A DNA stretch of 64,000 nucleotides, from NCBI RefSeq assembly GCF_022458985.1, contig NC_061782.1, positions 9,937,672 through 10,001,671 of the forward strand, read 5' to 3'. The notes below the pieces were generated by a model. That model did not search any database. It was not told where the DNA came from and worked only from the letters and a program-made list of their open reading frames with translations. The translations under genes and the position numbers were made by a program. The stretch is from Mugil cephalus. Its lineage: Eukaryota > Chordata > Actinopteri > Mugiliformes > Mugilidae. Shown here one piece after another: positions 1-12,683 of the stretch; within the stretch, counting starts at the first letter, position 1; each line of letters begins with the position of its first letter.

Positions 1-3000
1 GCACAGGATACACTTCCCCCCCCCCGCTCCTCCGATCAATAAATAAAAATGTTCTTTGCTTGATATAGTGCGGCAATAATATTGTGCTTTTCTAATAGCC
101 CTTGATTTGATTGTTGGTCTCTGCTCCAAACAGATGCTAAGTTTAATTAGTGTTCGCACCTACTCCACAGCTCCGAGTCTCAGCACCTCGCAGCAACACA
201 TTTACATAATTTGCACACGTCTTTCCGCTTCTCCCTCTCTGACAACTTATATTGTATAAACACAGCCTTTCAAACACTTTTTTCCCTTGTGTGCGTCTCA
301 GCAGAGCTTTTTCACACCGGATAGTCATAGCAGGGGAAGCAAAAGACAGAATGGTTTGATTATAAAGAGGCGCGTTGCATTTAGTGAAGCTGGTCTTCGG
401 GGGGTCTTGGTGGTGGCTTACTTAGGACGCTTGGTGGAAATGAGCCAAGCCCTTTTTCATTGAGTAGGTGGTCTATTATGATGTGCGTACATATGCAATT
501 GAACTGTTTCCTTTGTTTCCATCACTCACTTTTTAATGTAGGATCCGTCAGCTGTTCACATTATAGTTGCATCCCCCCATCATCTCAATGTGGAGATATG
601 AATCAGATGTACTCTCCTCTGTCTCTCTCTTTTTTACGCCCATGCCCAAGTGCACAAACAGCCTTGTTTCTCCTCGGTCCGCTGTTTACTAATGATGCAT
701 GAGCACGGCTGAGGGGAGAGCTCAATCGGATCATGGCCATTAGAGAATAAGATGAGCATTAAGCTTGCAACCTTTTCCTGAATATCAGCGGGATATTTGT
801 GACTGGTGAATTGATTTTAGGACCTGTGGTGAGGTTCTGTGAATTGATCTATAATTAAATCTGTTTTCCTAAGTTTAAATAAACCAGAGTAAAAAGTTTT
901 AAAGTCACTGGGCAGTGAGTGAACTGACCTCCCTGTGCATATGAAGACCATTTCCATTTGTTTGCTAAGGTGCTGTTTCTGTACATCGTTAGGACAGAGT
1001 TCGGATGGAGTCTCTAATTTTTTCCACGTTGTTCTGTCACCTTTAATTGTATTAACTTTTTTTTCTCTCTTTGCCCAGAAGCAAATGAAAGGCAGAGTTT
1101 CTAGGGCAACAATCAGTGTAATTGTCCTAAGTCTGACACATGCAATCTGCTAAAAGCCCTGAAGCCCGAAGGCCCAGGTGTACCCTGGGATTACAACGGT
1201 GGAGGACAGGTGAAGTCGATGCATGCTGACAGGGGCACATACACACAGTCAGTCTTTTTCCCAAACGCACACATCATCAACACGACCAAATTAACATGAA
1301 CACAAAACCTGTGAAGCATCAGAACTGATGAGTATTATTTTGAGGTGTAAGGCTCATCTGGAAAAATACATGCAGATAATTCACATACATAAATATACTA
1401 CTGGAGAAGAAGAAGCCTCAAATTCTAATTCTTTCTTTTTTCTTTTTTTACTCCAGTAGAGGTACACAAGTACCATTAGGGTAAAGTACTTACAGTCAAA
1501 TGTAATTACAGTTGTCATATGGCACATACTTTATATAATTTAATATTCAACAGCTCGTAGCAATGCATAATATTTCCATATGTTACACATGTTTTCATAT
1601 GTCCTGTGCGAAACCATTAATATGCAAATTAACACGCGGCTGTCGCATAAAGCGAAGCCGTGTAGTGCAGTGGAGAAATTAGAAAATACCAAACGGGATT
1701 ACAATATTAAGTACAGCGCAGGTGGATGAAAACTGTACTTAAACAGAAACTTTCCACTGCACAGATCTAGGGAATCTAGGACATTGCTCCCTGAAACGAC
1801 AGAGGACACCACACTCTGGAAGTGCAGTAAGATAAATTCGTGATCATTCCCCAAGCTAAACTCTAATGATGGGCATTATTCATTTTTCCACAGATACTGT
1901 TTTCTTGGTCAGCAGAAAAACCTGAAGATTGCCTGCTTTATTTTCCCTTATTCACTGCTACCAAAATCTATTAAACAAGTCCTCCGCTGGCCTGCAAGAA
2001 ATAATTAGTCTGCTGGATAGGTCAACTTAATCATTCCTGAAAATAATATTCAATTATCTCCACAGCAACTTCTAGAGCATGTCTCCTATTTTTAGACCCC
2101 CTCTGTTTTACAGAGATAGGCAGTTTGATCCTTTTTATGTCAAGCCTGTAACACAAAGCAGCGGAGAGCCAGCGGTGCTAAACAGTCCTGGACGGATAAC
2201 CTATTATGCCTTAATAATAGCCCCAGCTTTCGTATTGTCTCGTCCTCTGCGTGCTGCACCACATATGATCCCGCTCGATTGTGCATCCACCCAGCTTCCC
2301 TTTCCGGTTTTCCACGGTGTGCCCTTGACTTCTATTCTTCAATTAGTCTTAGCAGAAGGACATAACGAAATAATAACTAACGCCACGTTCAATTAAGTCA
2401 TCATCTCCAACATAATTGGGGGATGTTTTGGGAAAAAAAACAACAACAAAAAAAAGAACAAGGGGACAAATTGTCTAATTACAGCTTGCAACATACTAGC
2501 ATCCAGCGTGACCTCACCGAGTTCGGAAGTGTGTCACCAAATTCAGCCGTATAAAAACCGCCGAACGGGCTCCTCACCTCGGTGCCATGAGTCACCGCTA
2601 AGTGATGAGAAAATGAAAGGGCAGCGTCGTACACTCAGTGCAGCCACAATGCAGAGCGCAGAGATATTATACAGAAGAACAGAGGTGAAAAAGTAGCAGA
2701 AAAACACAATCAGTATCTTCGACATGCACAGGCATGTAAACAGAAAATACATTTGCAGCTCGGCAAGTGGAGTGTGCCTCAAACGCATCCTGGAAAACCT
2801 CATTTCATGCATAACCTCTCTTTCTCTCGCTGGTCTCTGTCGGTGTCTCTTTTCTTTCTCTCCATGCCTGTCTATGTCGCATCAGTCTCAATAAAGAGAA
2901 AAATGGAGACTAAATAAATAACACAGACTGTATTCCGTGCTCCAAGAAACTGGATAATTGTCATCTGAGGGAGAGAGGCGGTGGGAGTCATCACTTGTCC

Positions 3001-4394
3001 AGACAGATTATGACCTTTGAAGTCGGATTTGAGCAAAGTACAGCAGTGATGCTCTGTTGCCAGCTACTGTCACATCTTAGGGGACGGCCTTGCTTTGGGC
3101 TCGGCATCGTGTCAGCCTCCAACCACGTTAGACATTCTGCGCTTCACTTTGATACTCTTATGTACCTTATTTAATCTTTCCGTGTTTAATCTCAAGGTAC
3201 AAGTCATGGAAGGATAAACCCTCCCCTCACTGACCACCAGTGTGAGTCAGAGCAGAAGGAAAGAATATTAGCCAGACAGTGATATTGCACATTGGGAGTA
3301 ATGCTGGGCAGTGTAATAATGTGTGACATTTTCAGAGGGATAAATGCATTTTTTTTTTTTTATACTTTTCTATTTTATTCTCGTTAATTCCAAATCAAAT
3401 AGCAGATGGGTAACAAATTTAAAGAAAATGCCAACACTGAGTTTGAAGAACATCTTCAGAGGATCTTAAGGCCTGCGGAGCTCTTCGTGACGGATGAACA
3501 CTGTCCTTCCTAAAGCTTTTCACGTGGGTTGAGATCTGGTGACGGTGAAGACCGCAGAGTGCGATTTACGTCACCGTCACCGCCATCAAACTATTTAATG
3601 AGGTCTCATGTGCTGTAGGGAAGCGTCCGTGCTTAAATGATTCTCCGCTCAACAATTAAGGGGTTTCTCTTCTCTTCTCTTCAGCGTGTCCCCATGTGCA
3701 CCTCATGTGCTCACTTAGCGGTAGCCTTTACAAAGAGCAGCTGTTCTAAAATCCAATGCTGTGCAGGTATCTCGCTGGAACATCTTGAGGGCCAATGAAC
3801 TGACGTCTTTGAAGCATTTGTTGTGTTTTGGAGAACTAGAAGTTAGCATGGTGACCATCTCCAGGGCAGAAGAGGCAGAAAAATTAAGGTCAACTTAAAA
3901 AACTTCGGCGACCCCTCCTCACCAATGCAACAATTCCTCCTTCGTTTGTTGCCTAGTCGGTCACCGCTTTGACAAAACAACATTACAACACTTCTCAACG
4001 CCAAAGCCGTGCTTGCCTCCCTCTTCATCCCCCTCCTCCCATGTTGTTCACACCAGACACTAAAGGCGCCAAACAGGAAACGGGTTTCAGGATGAAGTGT
4101 GTTGCAGAAGATCCATGCCAGTTCCCGTCCTGGTTGCAGATGATCTCATTTATGAAAGGCTGCTCTCTTGTGGCCGCTGAGAGTAAAATGTGACCCAGGG
4201 ATGCGGGAAGGCTGGATTGACAGGAAATAATATGCTCTCATAAAGAGAAGACTGTGCTTCTTTTATAGACTCAAGACAGATTATGTCCATATTAGATAGG
4301 AGCGGCAAGGGAAGGGGTTAGCGATGTCTGGTATGTTCTTACATCATTTATTTGATGTTCACTGGTAGAGATAGACTGATAGACAGACTGATAG
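1..4394. other. Upstream flank of unc5b, no gene recognised
   Basis: No exon chain, RNA gene or coding domain is recognisable on either strand. The longest open frames are around 100 codons, have no family resemblance and lack exon-like flanks. The stretch is moderately AT-rich with several unique-looking parts (for example 1990-2400, rich in AATTA and TAAT cores) that could hold distal regulatory sequence. A cluster of inverted repeats at 1398-1762 is listed separately. Confidence 0.6.
1398..1762. repeat. Cluster of inverted repeats, possible foldback/MITE relic
   Basis: Three inverted-repeat pairs lie close together. CTACTGGAG at 1398-1406 pairs with CTCCAGTAG at 1451-1459. GTGCAGTGGA at 1665-1674 pairs with TCCACTGCAC at 1753-1762. 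Nested inside the second pair, TAAGTACAG at 1708-1716 pairs with CTGTACTTA at 1733-1741 across 16 bases. The nested arrangement suggests a foldback element or decayed MITE. The family is not identified and no target duplication was found. Confidence 0.4.
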
Positions 4395-4416
4395 GCAGAC
4401 AGACAGACAGACAGAC

Positions 4417-4498
<82 letters not shown>
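4395..4498. repeat. Compound (GACA)n(GATA)n microsatellite
   Basis: About six GACA units (4395-4418) run directly into about twenty nearly perfect GATA units (to 4498). Shorter degenerate units precede it from about 4366. It lies about 0.9 kb upstream of the unc5b start codon, so it is in or beside the promoter region. Purity over about 80 bases predicts length polymorphism. Confidence 0.95.
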
Positions 4499-4499
<1 letters not shown>

Positions 4500-4559
4500 A
4501 TTCACAAGCTCAACCCTGCTCTGCAGTAAAACGCGTTTCCTACTAAATCCAGAGTGGAT

Positions 4560-5378
4560 CTGTGCGCTCTGGGGTCCGGGTTTTCCTTCTCTCCCCTCCC
4601 ATCTATTTCCTCCTTCACTTGCTCCTAGTTTACCTTCACTTGTTCAGTCTTCACACTGAGAGAAGGAGGAGGATGATACGTGATTGGCCAGGCGGGGACT
4701 GGTAGTCCGGAGGCTGGCATTGTGAGGCTGGCGTTGATCCCCGTGTTCATGTTTACACCTTGCGGACGGGGACGAGTCCAGATAGTCAGGGGTCCAGAGC
4801 GAACTCGGGAGTCCGGTTTTTGGTATTCGTGGCCACCTGACAGCATCACCCACTGGCACTTGTTTTTGTTTTTTTCTTTTCGTTCTTTACGGCAACAAAC
4901 CAAGTTTGTATTTACCGGGACACGGACCCTGACGTTTTAATTGTACCTCTCAGTTCAGAGCAGCTATGCGTCAAACTTTTTGGTGACTCTCGTTGCGCCT
5001 CTGCGCGTACGGCTCCCGGTGAAGTGGAGCTGGAAATGAAGTCTATCAGGAATAGTTCACACGGCGTGATATCTGCGGATCTCCTCAAACTTTGACTACG
5101 GAAGGAAATTACGCCCGTTCAATCACTTCTCAGACCTCCACAAGCCGCTGTGATGGATGTGTTTTGACCGTGGTGGTTGGCGTTAAGAGTAAAGAGTCAA
5201 CTATTAAACAAAACAGCGGCGCCCCAACTCCATTATTCAGTTGCTGGACTCGTCGGCGACTGTCCGAGAAATCACCCAGGACTTGGCTGGACGAGATCCA
5301 CTTGGTGTGTATCGAAAGCTCCAGAGGTCGCGCTGCGTGGACAAACCGGGACGTTTCGCGACGGCGTAGCCGGAGAAG
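4560..5378 (+). promoter_or_regulatory. unc5b: Putative unc5b promoter and 5' UTR
   Basis: GC and CpG content rise towards the unc5b first exon compared with the flanks, as at many vertebrate CpG-type promoters. The transcription start cannot be placed from sequence alone. If transcription starts upstream of about 5030, the leader carries short upstream ORFs: 5036-5095 (19 codons plus stop), 5153-5167 (four codons plus stop) and 5157-5186 (nine codons plus stop). The main ATG at 5379 has A at -3 but C at +4. No TATA box was identified with confidence. Confidence 0.5.
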
Positions 5379-5466
5379 ATGCACTCTGTTCGGACGCAGC
5401 GTGACCAAGGTCTCGGTCCTCTGGTTCTTCTCCTCCTTGTCGGGGGGTATGTCGTGTCTGGCACGG
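5379..5466 (+). CDS. unc5b: unc5b coding exon 1: signal peptide
   Basis: Encodes 29 codons starting [10 protein letters not shown], followed by a leucine/valine-rich hydrophobic core (about residues 12-26) typical of a signal peptide. The donor is GG|GTAAGT at 5467 and the exon ends in phase 1, matching the phase of exon 2. This ATG was chosen because it alone gives a signal sequence joined in frame to the mature receptor. Confidence 0.85.
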
Positions 5467-8400
5467 GTAAGTTTAATTAAATATTAATTTGATGTCTAGG
5501 CATTAAAAGTGCTTTTTGTTTTTGTTATTTTGTACACATACAGTCAAATGAAATATCCAGACTTTCAACATTTTACTAAACTGTCCAACCTTAGAGCTGC
5601 GTTCACACTAGAGATTCAGGTCTATGGGAATTTAACTTAAAAAAAAAAAAAAAAAAGGAGTCTAAGGTGATGTTGTATTGCTGGATCACTGCAGATGTCT
5701 GGTGTTGCCTGCTGACCAGCACTTTTTATTCACCCACAGCAAAGTCTTCAGTCTTACAGTAGACCTGTGCTCAGAGCTTTCTTTTCTACTTGGAGTGGAA
5801 AAATCAAACTCCCCTGGTGCGCAGGGAGTAATTAAGGTTTTGCTCCATGCCTTCTTGGCCTCTCTGAAAAAGAAAAAGCAAAGCCTTGTGAAAACTAAGA
5901 GAGAACACTTGAAGTGCTTTGGGGAAATAGATTTTTTCTTCCCACCCTTCACCCCCCATTGCAATCTACATTCTAAATTTAGGGACACTTGTTTTAAGCC
6001 TGGGTGTACACGCTGCTTTTGAAATGCTGAGCTCTTCACCATAAACCATTTATACCTTTTTAATCATTATTTTATTAGAGACAGAATTTCAGTCTGGGGG
6101 AAAGCGCGCTTTGATCGGGGCAGAGCAGACTTTTATCAGTGGATTGCCCGGTGTTAATGCCATCAAAGCCAGCCGCCAGCTCTCATGGAGATGAAATTGC
6201 TTGGCACACGGGGCAGGTCACTGTTGGTGAGCTGATGGGACAAGACCTGGACACCAAGGTGACACTCCCTGTCTGCAGTGTTAGATTAATGATTTCTTTC
6301 AGTGCAGCCTAGTGCTGTGCAAGTCTCAACCTTTCCTGCCCTCCCTTTGCCAGATCTGATTGAAATACAAGGAATATGAGGGTTTAGTGGATTGTGGATT
6401 AAGCTCGGTTTACAGTAGGCAAAAAAGAACAATGCGGACAACAACAAGACCTCCTAAAAGACCGGTGTGAGAAATAAATATGACCCCCTTGTGAAGACCC
6501 TCGTCTTTTAAACTCAGTGGCAGCAGTAATCTTCTGGAGGATACACTGACTGTGTGCCAAGAATGCGAACATGTCTTTGAACGCCAGTAAGAACCCCCGG
6601 CGTACCTCCCGAGGTCCTCGTGTGTGTTATTCCCTGAACAGGCGAGGCAGAAAAGCAGCTTAGGTTTATTAAAATTGTGGACGACTCTGAAATCCTCGCA
6701 TGAGAAATGAGAAATGTTGATATAAACAGTTAAGGACCGCAGTGAGGTCCTCTGAGGGGAGCCGGGGAGCCAGGAGGAGGGGGACACCGGGGCACAATAG
6801 CACAGTGTGCCCCAGTAAAGTTTCTGTCTAGGAGAGAGGACAGCAGGGATATATTTAGGGAAAGCATGGTGGGACAGACAGATTGCATTTATCTTCTCTC
6901 GCTTTGTGTGTAAACCTTCTCCTCGGTCGCCTCCCTCTGAAAATCCCTCCTGTCTCGGTTTTTGCCGGTGTTGTGGATGTGCTGAGCTCACATTTCTGCT
7001 GTGGTGCTCCTCTTTCTGTGTTGACACACACATTAATTACCCCGCCTGCCAGGAACACTTGTCTGGAGTAACTACCCTGCTGTCCACTGCCTCACTCCGT
7101 GCGTGTCATTATTAATGACTTCATCAGAATTAGAAAACCGGCCGTACTGTGTGCGATCCGGAGAAGACCAGGTGATCAGCAGGCCCTCGGGAGGCGGCGG
7201 GAGTTGGGGGGGGTCTTGAGACTGGGGGGGGGTCAAGACAGGAGGTGAGCGAGCCTGAGGTTAGCGAAGAAGCAAAGGGGGAAGTCGTGTGTTCAGAGTT
7301 AGGGAGCGTAGCATGTCAGACACTCCCATAGCGCCGGGGATGAATGGTGACACTAAATAGAATCCTCTGTCTCATTTGTGTCGAGTGCGGGAATCCTCTT
7401 GAAGTCTGACATTCTTCAGCGTGATATGCGAGCTAGTAAAAAGCTTCTGAAATATTTGCTGCCCCGTTTTACAGTTCGGTCAAAAGAATTCTGCAATTTT
7501 CTGACGGCGAGGGTGTGATTTGGGATGCACGGAGAAGAAAGGAATGTGACAACAAAGCTAACCTCAGACAAACACCAAAAGCAGATTTGGCTTCAAAGAC
7601 GCTCAACAGATTGAGATGTCAGATTAGATTAAAGTGTCTCTGAAACATGTAGTCATAACAAAAGTGCTGCCAGGCTGTTGCATCTGCAGCGATTTGGACA
7701 GGTGGTTGGACACCGTGATAAATAAACAGACTGACAGCTTTCGCTATCTTTTTTTGGGTGGGTGGGGGGCGGGGGGACAGGTTATGGGATAGACTAGTTC
7801 CACAGACAAGTCCTGCTTGCAGATCAGACCAGACCACATTCTGTCCCGAGGCAGTGCATTAGTTTTATGGCCCTCAGGCGGCAGGGGATGGGATCGCTGG
7901 CCGGCCGCTGCCCTCTCTGCTGTATTATTCATACGTGCAAAGTGGTCTTTGTTAATATTTAAAATGTGCTTATGATGCTCAAACCCTCGACATCAGAGAC
8001 GGCAAAAGGGGAAAGAAGTGGGAGGGGAACAGCTGCTCGGCTCCCATTGGTGTAACTGACCCTGATGTCTACAGGAGGCTGTGAAGGATTTTAGGGCACC
8101 GATCGGCATTTATGGACAAGATAAAAGAGTGGCAGTTCGTGCAAGCGTGCGAATTGCAGCTGGGAGCGGTTGCGGATGACGCGTGTGAACCAAACAAGAG
8201 CCGGGTTACGGAGGGTAATGCTATCCGTCTGAAAGTGAAGAGGAGAAAAAAAAGGAAAAAACGGAAAGAAGAGATGGAAGAGAAATGAATCCGTGAGAGA
8301 CACATTGAGATGGATTGATCTCAGGGCATGGCTTTTAGATATCCTTTATGAGAAGAAAACTCCATAGCTGTGGCATTCAAGCATCATTAAACCCCTGGCA

Positions 8401-11400
8401 CAAAGCAGACAATGAGGTTGTGAGTGGGGGCAAAAAAACAAAAAAATAGGTGGAAAAGTCTGAGAGCAAAGGAAGAGATGTGCACCAGGACCAGGTTAGC
8501 AAAGCGCTGGATGACATTGTCGAGGAAGGGAGGTGGAGGACTGGAAGCGAAGAGAGACTCACAAATCCACTAGGGGGATGTTTTTATTAAGGCTCTTATC
8601 GATGGAGAGAGCTCGCAGTATTAAGAGTAGACATGTTTAATGCTTTGCCAATACTGCGCATGTTAGACCAGACCGTAAATCTGCAGCTAACAGCAATGGT
8701 GCTGTAGGAGGGCAAAAACAGAGAGGTAAATGGAGGATGGAGCTGACAATAAAGAGCGAGGAGATGAATTAGTGGCAGAGGAAAGTTTCGAGCAGAGATT
8801 GGCAGACTTGAGATGAATATAGTTTTAAGCACGGGTCATTATTTTCTTCTGCAAAGACAATATGTTCTCAGACTATTTGAAGTCTGGGCTGATAACGAAC
8901 GAATCAATATTGGCGGAGCCTGCCAACTTCTTCGAGATGTGTTCTTGAAAAAAAGCGCACAAAAAATACTGTAAATAATTATCAGCAGCTGAAGGTATTG
9001 GAATATTTCATGACATTGTTTTAAAATTGTTTACCTCACAGCAGATGGCCTCTCAATGAAAAATGGGAAGTGCTTCAATTAAGTCCGAACGTTTAAACCA
9101 AATGTTGGATTCTTAAAAAAAATAAATATGTTTTTGACTGAGCTGATTAATCCAAGGACATTTTTTTTTTTTTTAGATAAAAATGAATATTTTATCACTG
9201 ATCTCTGAAGGTTATGCTGTGGAAAATACACCGTTCTTGAAATAGCCAACAAGTGGAGTTAAAAAAAGAAAAAAGAAAAAAAAAAAGAGCCTGGAGTGTG
9301 AGAGGGGGATGGATGGATGGATGGATGAACCTGGTGTGGAGGAGGGAGAGTTTCGCTGGCAGATGCGAGCTGAGTTTCTGCTCTGCCGGCAGGACAGGGT
9401 ACCCCCTGCCCTTCCATCCTGCCCTGTGGGGGGAGATGGGTGGAGCAGACAGGGAAACAGGAAGAAAACCTCTGTGGGGTTCCATTGTGCTTTAGATGAA
9501 TAGGAGACTCCAGAAAGCTTTTTGTGCCCCTTTGTGTGGGGTAAAGGGGGACAGCAAGAGAACACACACACACACACACTCATTCACAACTTCAGCGGGA
9601 CCTATAATACATGCGTGAATGTGCACTTCAGAGGTGCGTTACTCTTACGTAACCGCTCGTGCAAATGAACACACACCTGTTTGTGCGCTGAAATCACGCT
9701 CTGATTAGATATGCTCTGTGACACCTAACATCAAAAAGACAGCACCCCCCCTCCCACTCCCCCGCCCACCCCAGCCCACACACGCACACACCCACTCATG
9801 CAAATCAGAGCCGCATCCTCCTGATGAGGAGGTAGCGTTTTATGTGTATAATAGTGGAGGACCTGCAGGGTCACTTGGGAGGAGTGAGTGAGTTAGTGCA
9901 GGAATTTTCATTTAAGCATCTCAGCAGCGCTCTGAGCGTCGTGACCAATAGGATCAGGATTCTCCACGGGGGGTAATGCCAGATCCAGAGCAACCCCCTT
10001 ACCCTGAGATAGACGCGCGAACATACACACACGCGCGCACAAACACACACACATACACGATAGAAGTTGTTTCACTGAGGTCCATAGATCAGAGGCAGTG
10101 TCAGCATTTGATTGGCTGTGCTGTGGTCCTGCACTCTGCGTGTGTCCTCGTCCAAAAAGGGAGTTTTTTTTTTTCACACTATGTAGATTCCCATCATCTT
10201 AGAAGAGGCTTTTTTTTTTTTTTTTTTTTTTTTAGTTGTTGTTGTTTTCAAAAGGCGCCTGAGCCAAGTCCACTCCGAGCTTAGAGCACAGCCAATCTGT
10301 TAACGCTTGTGTTTGTGTCTGTTTGTGTCTGCGTGTGTCATGTGGGCCTGGCTGACTGGAAGAGAATTCTTCTTAAAGCGCGCTAATAACACGCTTTCCG
10401 TCAGGAGAGGAAATGTGCTCCATTAGAGGAGGCAGTGGCAGTTAGTGTTGGTTCTTTAATGAATTTGGCATACAAAGCCACATTCCTCAACATCCACATT
10501 AATGAATTGCTGTCGCACGTCCCCATTTCCCCTTCCCATCCCTTCAGTTTCTTGATAGTCTCATCAGGCGTATTTATAGCTTTATAGTCTCACATATACG
10601 AAACCTCTGTCATCCATATCTCTCCCACTCCATCATTTTTTTTTTCTACCCAGCTCCCTGGCAGAGTTTGGGAATTGCTCTTTCGGAGGCAGTGTGAAAA
10701 ATCCCATTTCTCTGAGTGTAACGCTTATTAGGGTCCCATCTGCCCTCAAGGTACTTATGAATGTGGAGGGGGGGTGCTGTTTGGGTTGTCAAGGGTGGGT
10801 GAGGGAGGGGAACGAAGGGAGCTTTGTCATGCCTGCGCGTTAGTGGATGTGGGTGCCATTGGGGGGCTTGCGCGAGGTGGGAAGGGGCTCTTAACACTGC
10901 AGAGCACACACCGAGCAGCTGGTGTGTCTAAAGTAGGGGAATGACACACAGACCTCCCCGGAGAGACGGGCGTATTGAGCGTACGTGTGCAAATCTCTGG
11001 CTGAGAAAGGGAACGGAAATGATCCCGCATCCTTCTGTCTGCATGGCAGGCAGCTAGGCAACAGCAGGACTTTCAAACAACTTACAGTTTTTATCCCCCC
11101 CTCCCTCCCCATCCCCACTCCTCCTCCTTTCTATTTTAAATCAAGGCGAATGGTGCTTAATGACAGTATTTGTAAATGTGCGTGTGTGCGTGCCGAGGAT
11201 GATGGGTTTTTTTGTGTGATTGGCAGCATGTCAGCAGCGTGCTGCTGTGTTATTTAATGCAGTGACTGTTGTGGAGTTAAAGCATCATGTTTGTCTCTTA
11301 AGCTCATTGCCCTTGTCAGTATTGGCGCCGTGATGGGCCACTTAATCACAGTCAGTCACCTTTCCTTCCCCTCTTTCCCCTTTAATTTCTCCATTTGTTT

Positions 11401-12462
11401 TTAATTACCACTTTGTGTTTTATTCGTCACTTCCTTACTTTTTACCCTGCACCTTTCCCTTCTCTTTAAAGTTTAAAGGTCACGCTGTTGGGAAAGGATC
11501 TGGCTTCGTCCTGAAAACATATGCGGCCACATACAAACAGCCACATTGGCCTCAATAATCCCTGTTTCTGCTTAGGCTCTTGGATCGCAACCACAGCGGA
11601 GAAAAAGAATGAGATCTGGCCTCATCCACTCTTTAATTCCTCAACCCGTCTTCAGCTCCGAGACTTAATTCTTACTTCTTCTCCAGAGGCTTTGACTGGG
11701 AGCCTCCAAACACACAGCACAGATTCTGTTCTCGCCTTGGATGCGGGTCTTAATCAAGCGCTGACAGGCACATCTTGGCTCGGTTTGCCGTTTTCTGTCT
11801 TTGTGCGTGTGTGTGTGGGATGGTTGCACACTGATGGGGTACCAACTGTAGGTATTACTCCCTCTTCTGCATGGGTCAAAGTGGGGTCACCCTTCCAGTC
11901 TCAATCACTACACAGCTCGCGCTCACGCCCAATCCCTCTTGCTCTGGCAGCCATTCTGATTGCACAGAAGGGAAACTTGGTTGATTCTCCCGGCACATTC
12001 ACTGCAGCAGGTGCTGCGCGAGGTGCCCTGCTGCAAAAAAAAAAAAAAATAAAAAAATCGCGGTAGCAGGCATAGCAAGAGTTAGGAATCGTTTTAAAAT
12101 GAGCGCTATGTGCGACGGGGATGGACGAGATGTGGGCTAATGTGGCAGATGTACCTGCATGTAATTAAGGTTAGATTTAAGTGTGTGAGCTCACACACGC
12201 ATCAAGTGTGTCAGCGGGTGTGTGTTGCAAGCCTCTTACCTGCTGCTGACCAGATGGGCTCGGCAGCTGACCTCGCGCTCACCTCCCTCCGCCGCTCCCT
12301 TAGATTAGCTGGTGGGCCGAGCTAACGCACACGGGCTTTATAGTGGACATATGAACCCCCCCCACCCGGTCAGCAAAACACACAATCCTATACGCACGCA
12401 CACAAATAAAGCCCATGCACGGACCTCATTCATCACGTAGGCTATTTAGGATGACAATATGC

Positions 12463-12495
<33 letters not shown>

Positions 12496-12636
12496 GTTTG
12501 TGTGTGTCTGTGTGTGTCTGGCTGGTTGGGCAGCGCCCGTGGCCTGCTGTTTATGGGGATTATGAAAGCAGATGGACAGCCATGCTGACTGGTGAGGGTT
12601 CATTAACTCTGGGTGTCTCTGTTCTGACTCTGCTGC

Positions 12637-12683
<47 letters not shown>

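Noticed and set aside
4395..4498. CRISPR-like array
   Set aside because: Uniform tetranucleotide units without spacers; it is a microsatellite.
11521..12066. A 181-codon open frame on the + strand in unc5b intron 1
   Set aside because: No domain, signal or family resemblance; it ends in a poly-lysine tract from an A-run and has no exon-like context. Open frames of this length occur by chance in GC-richer 30-kb stretches.
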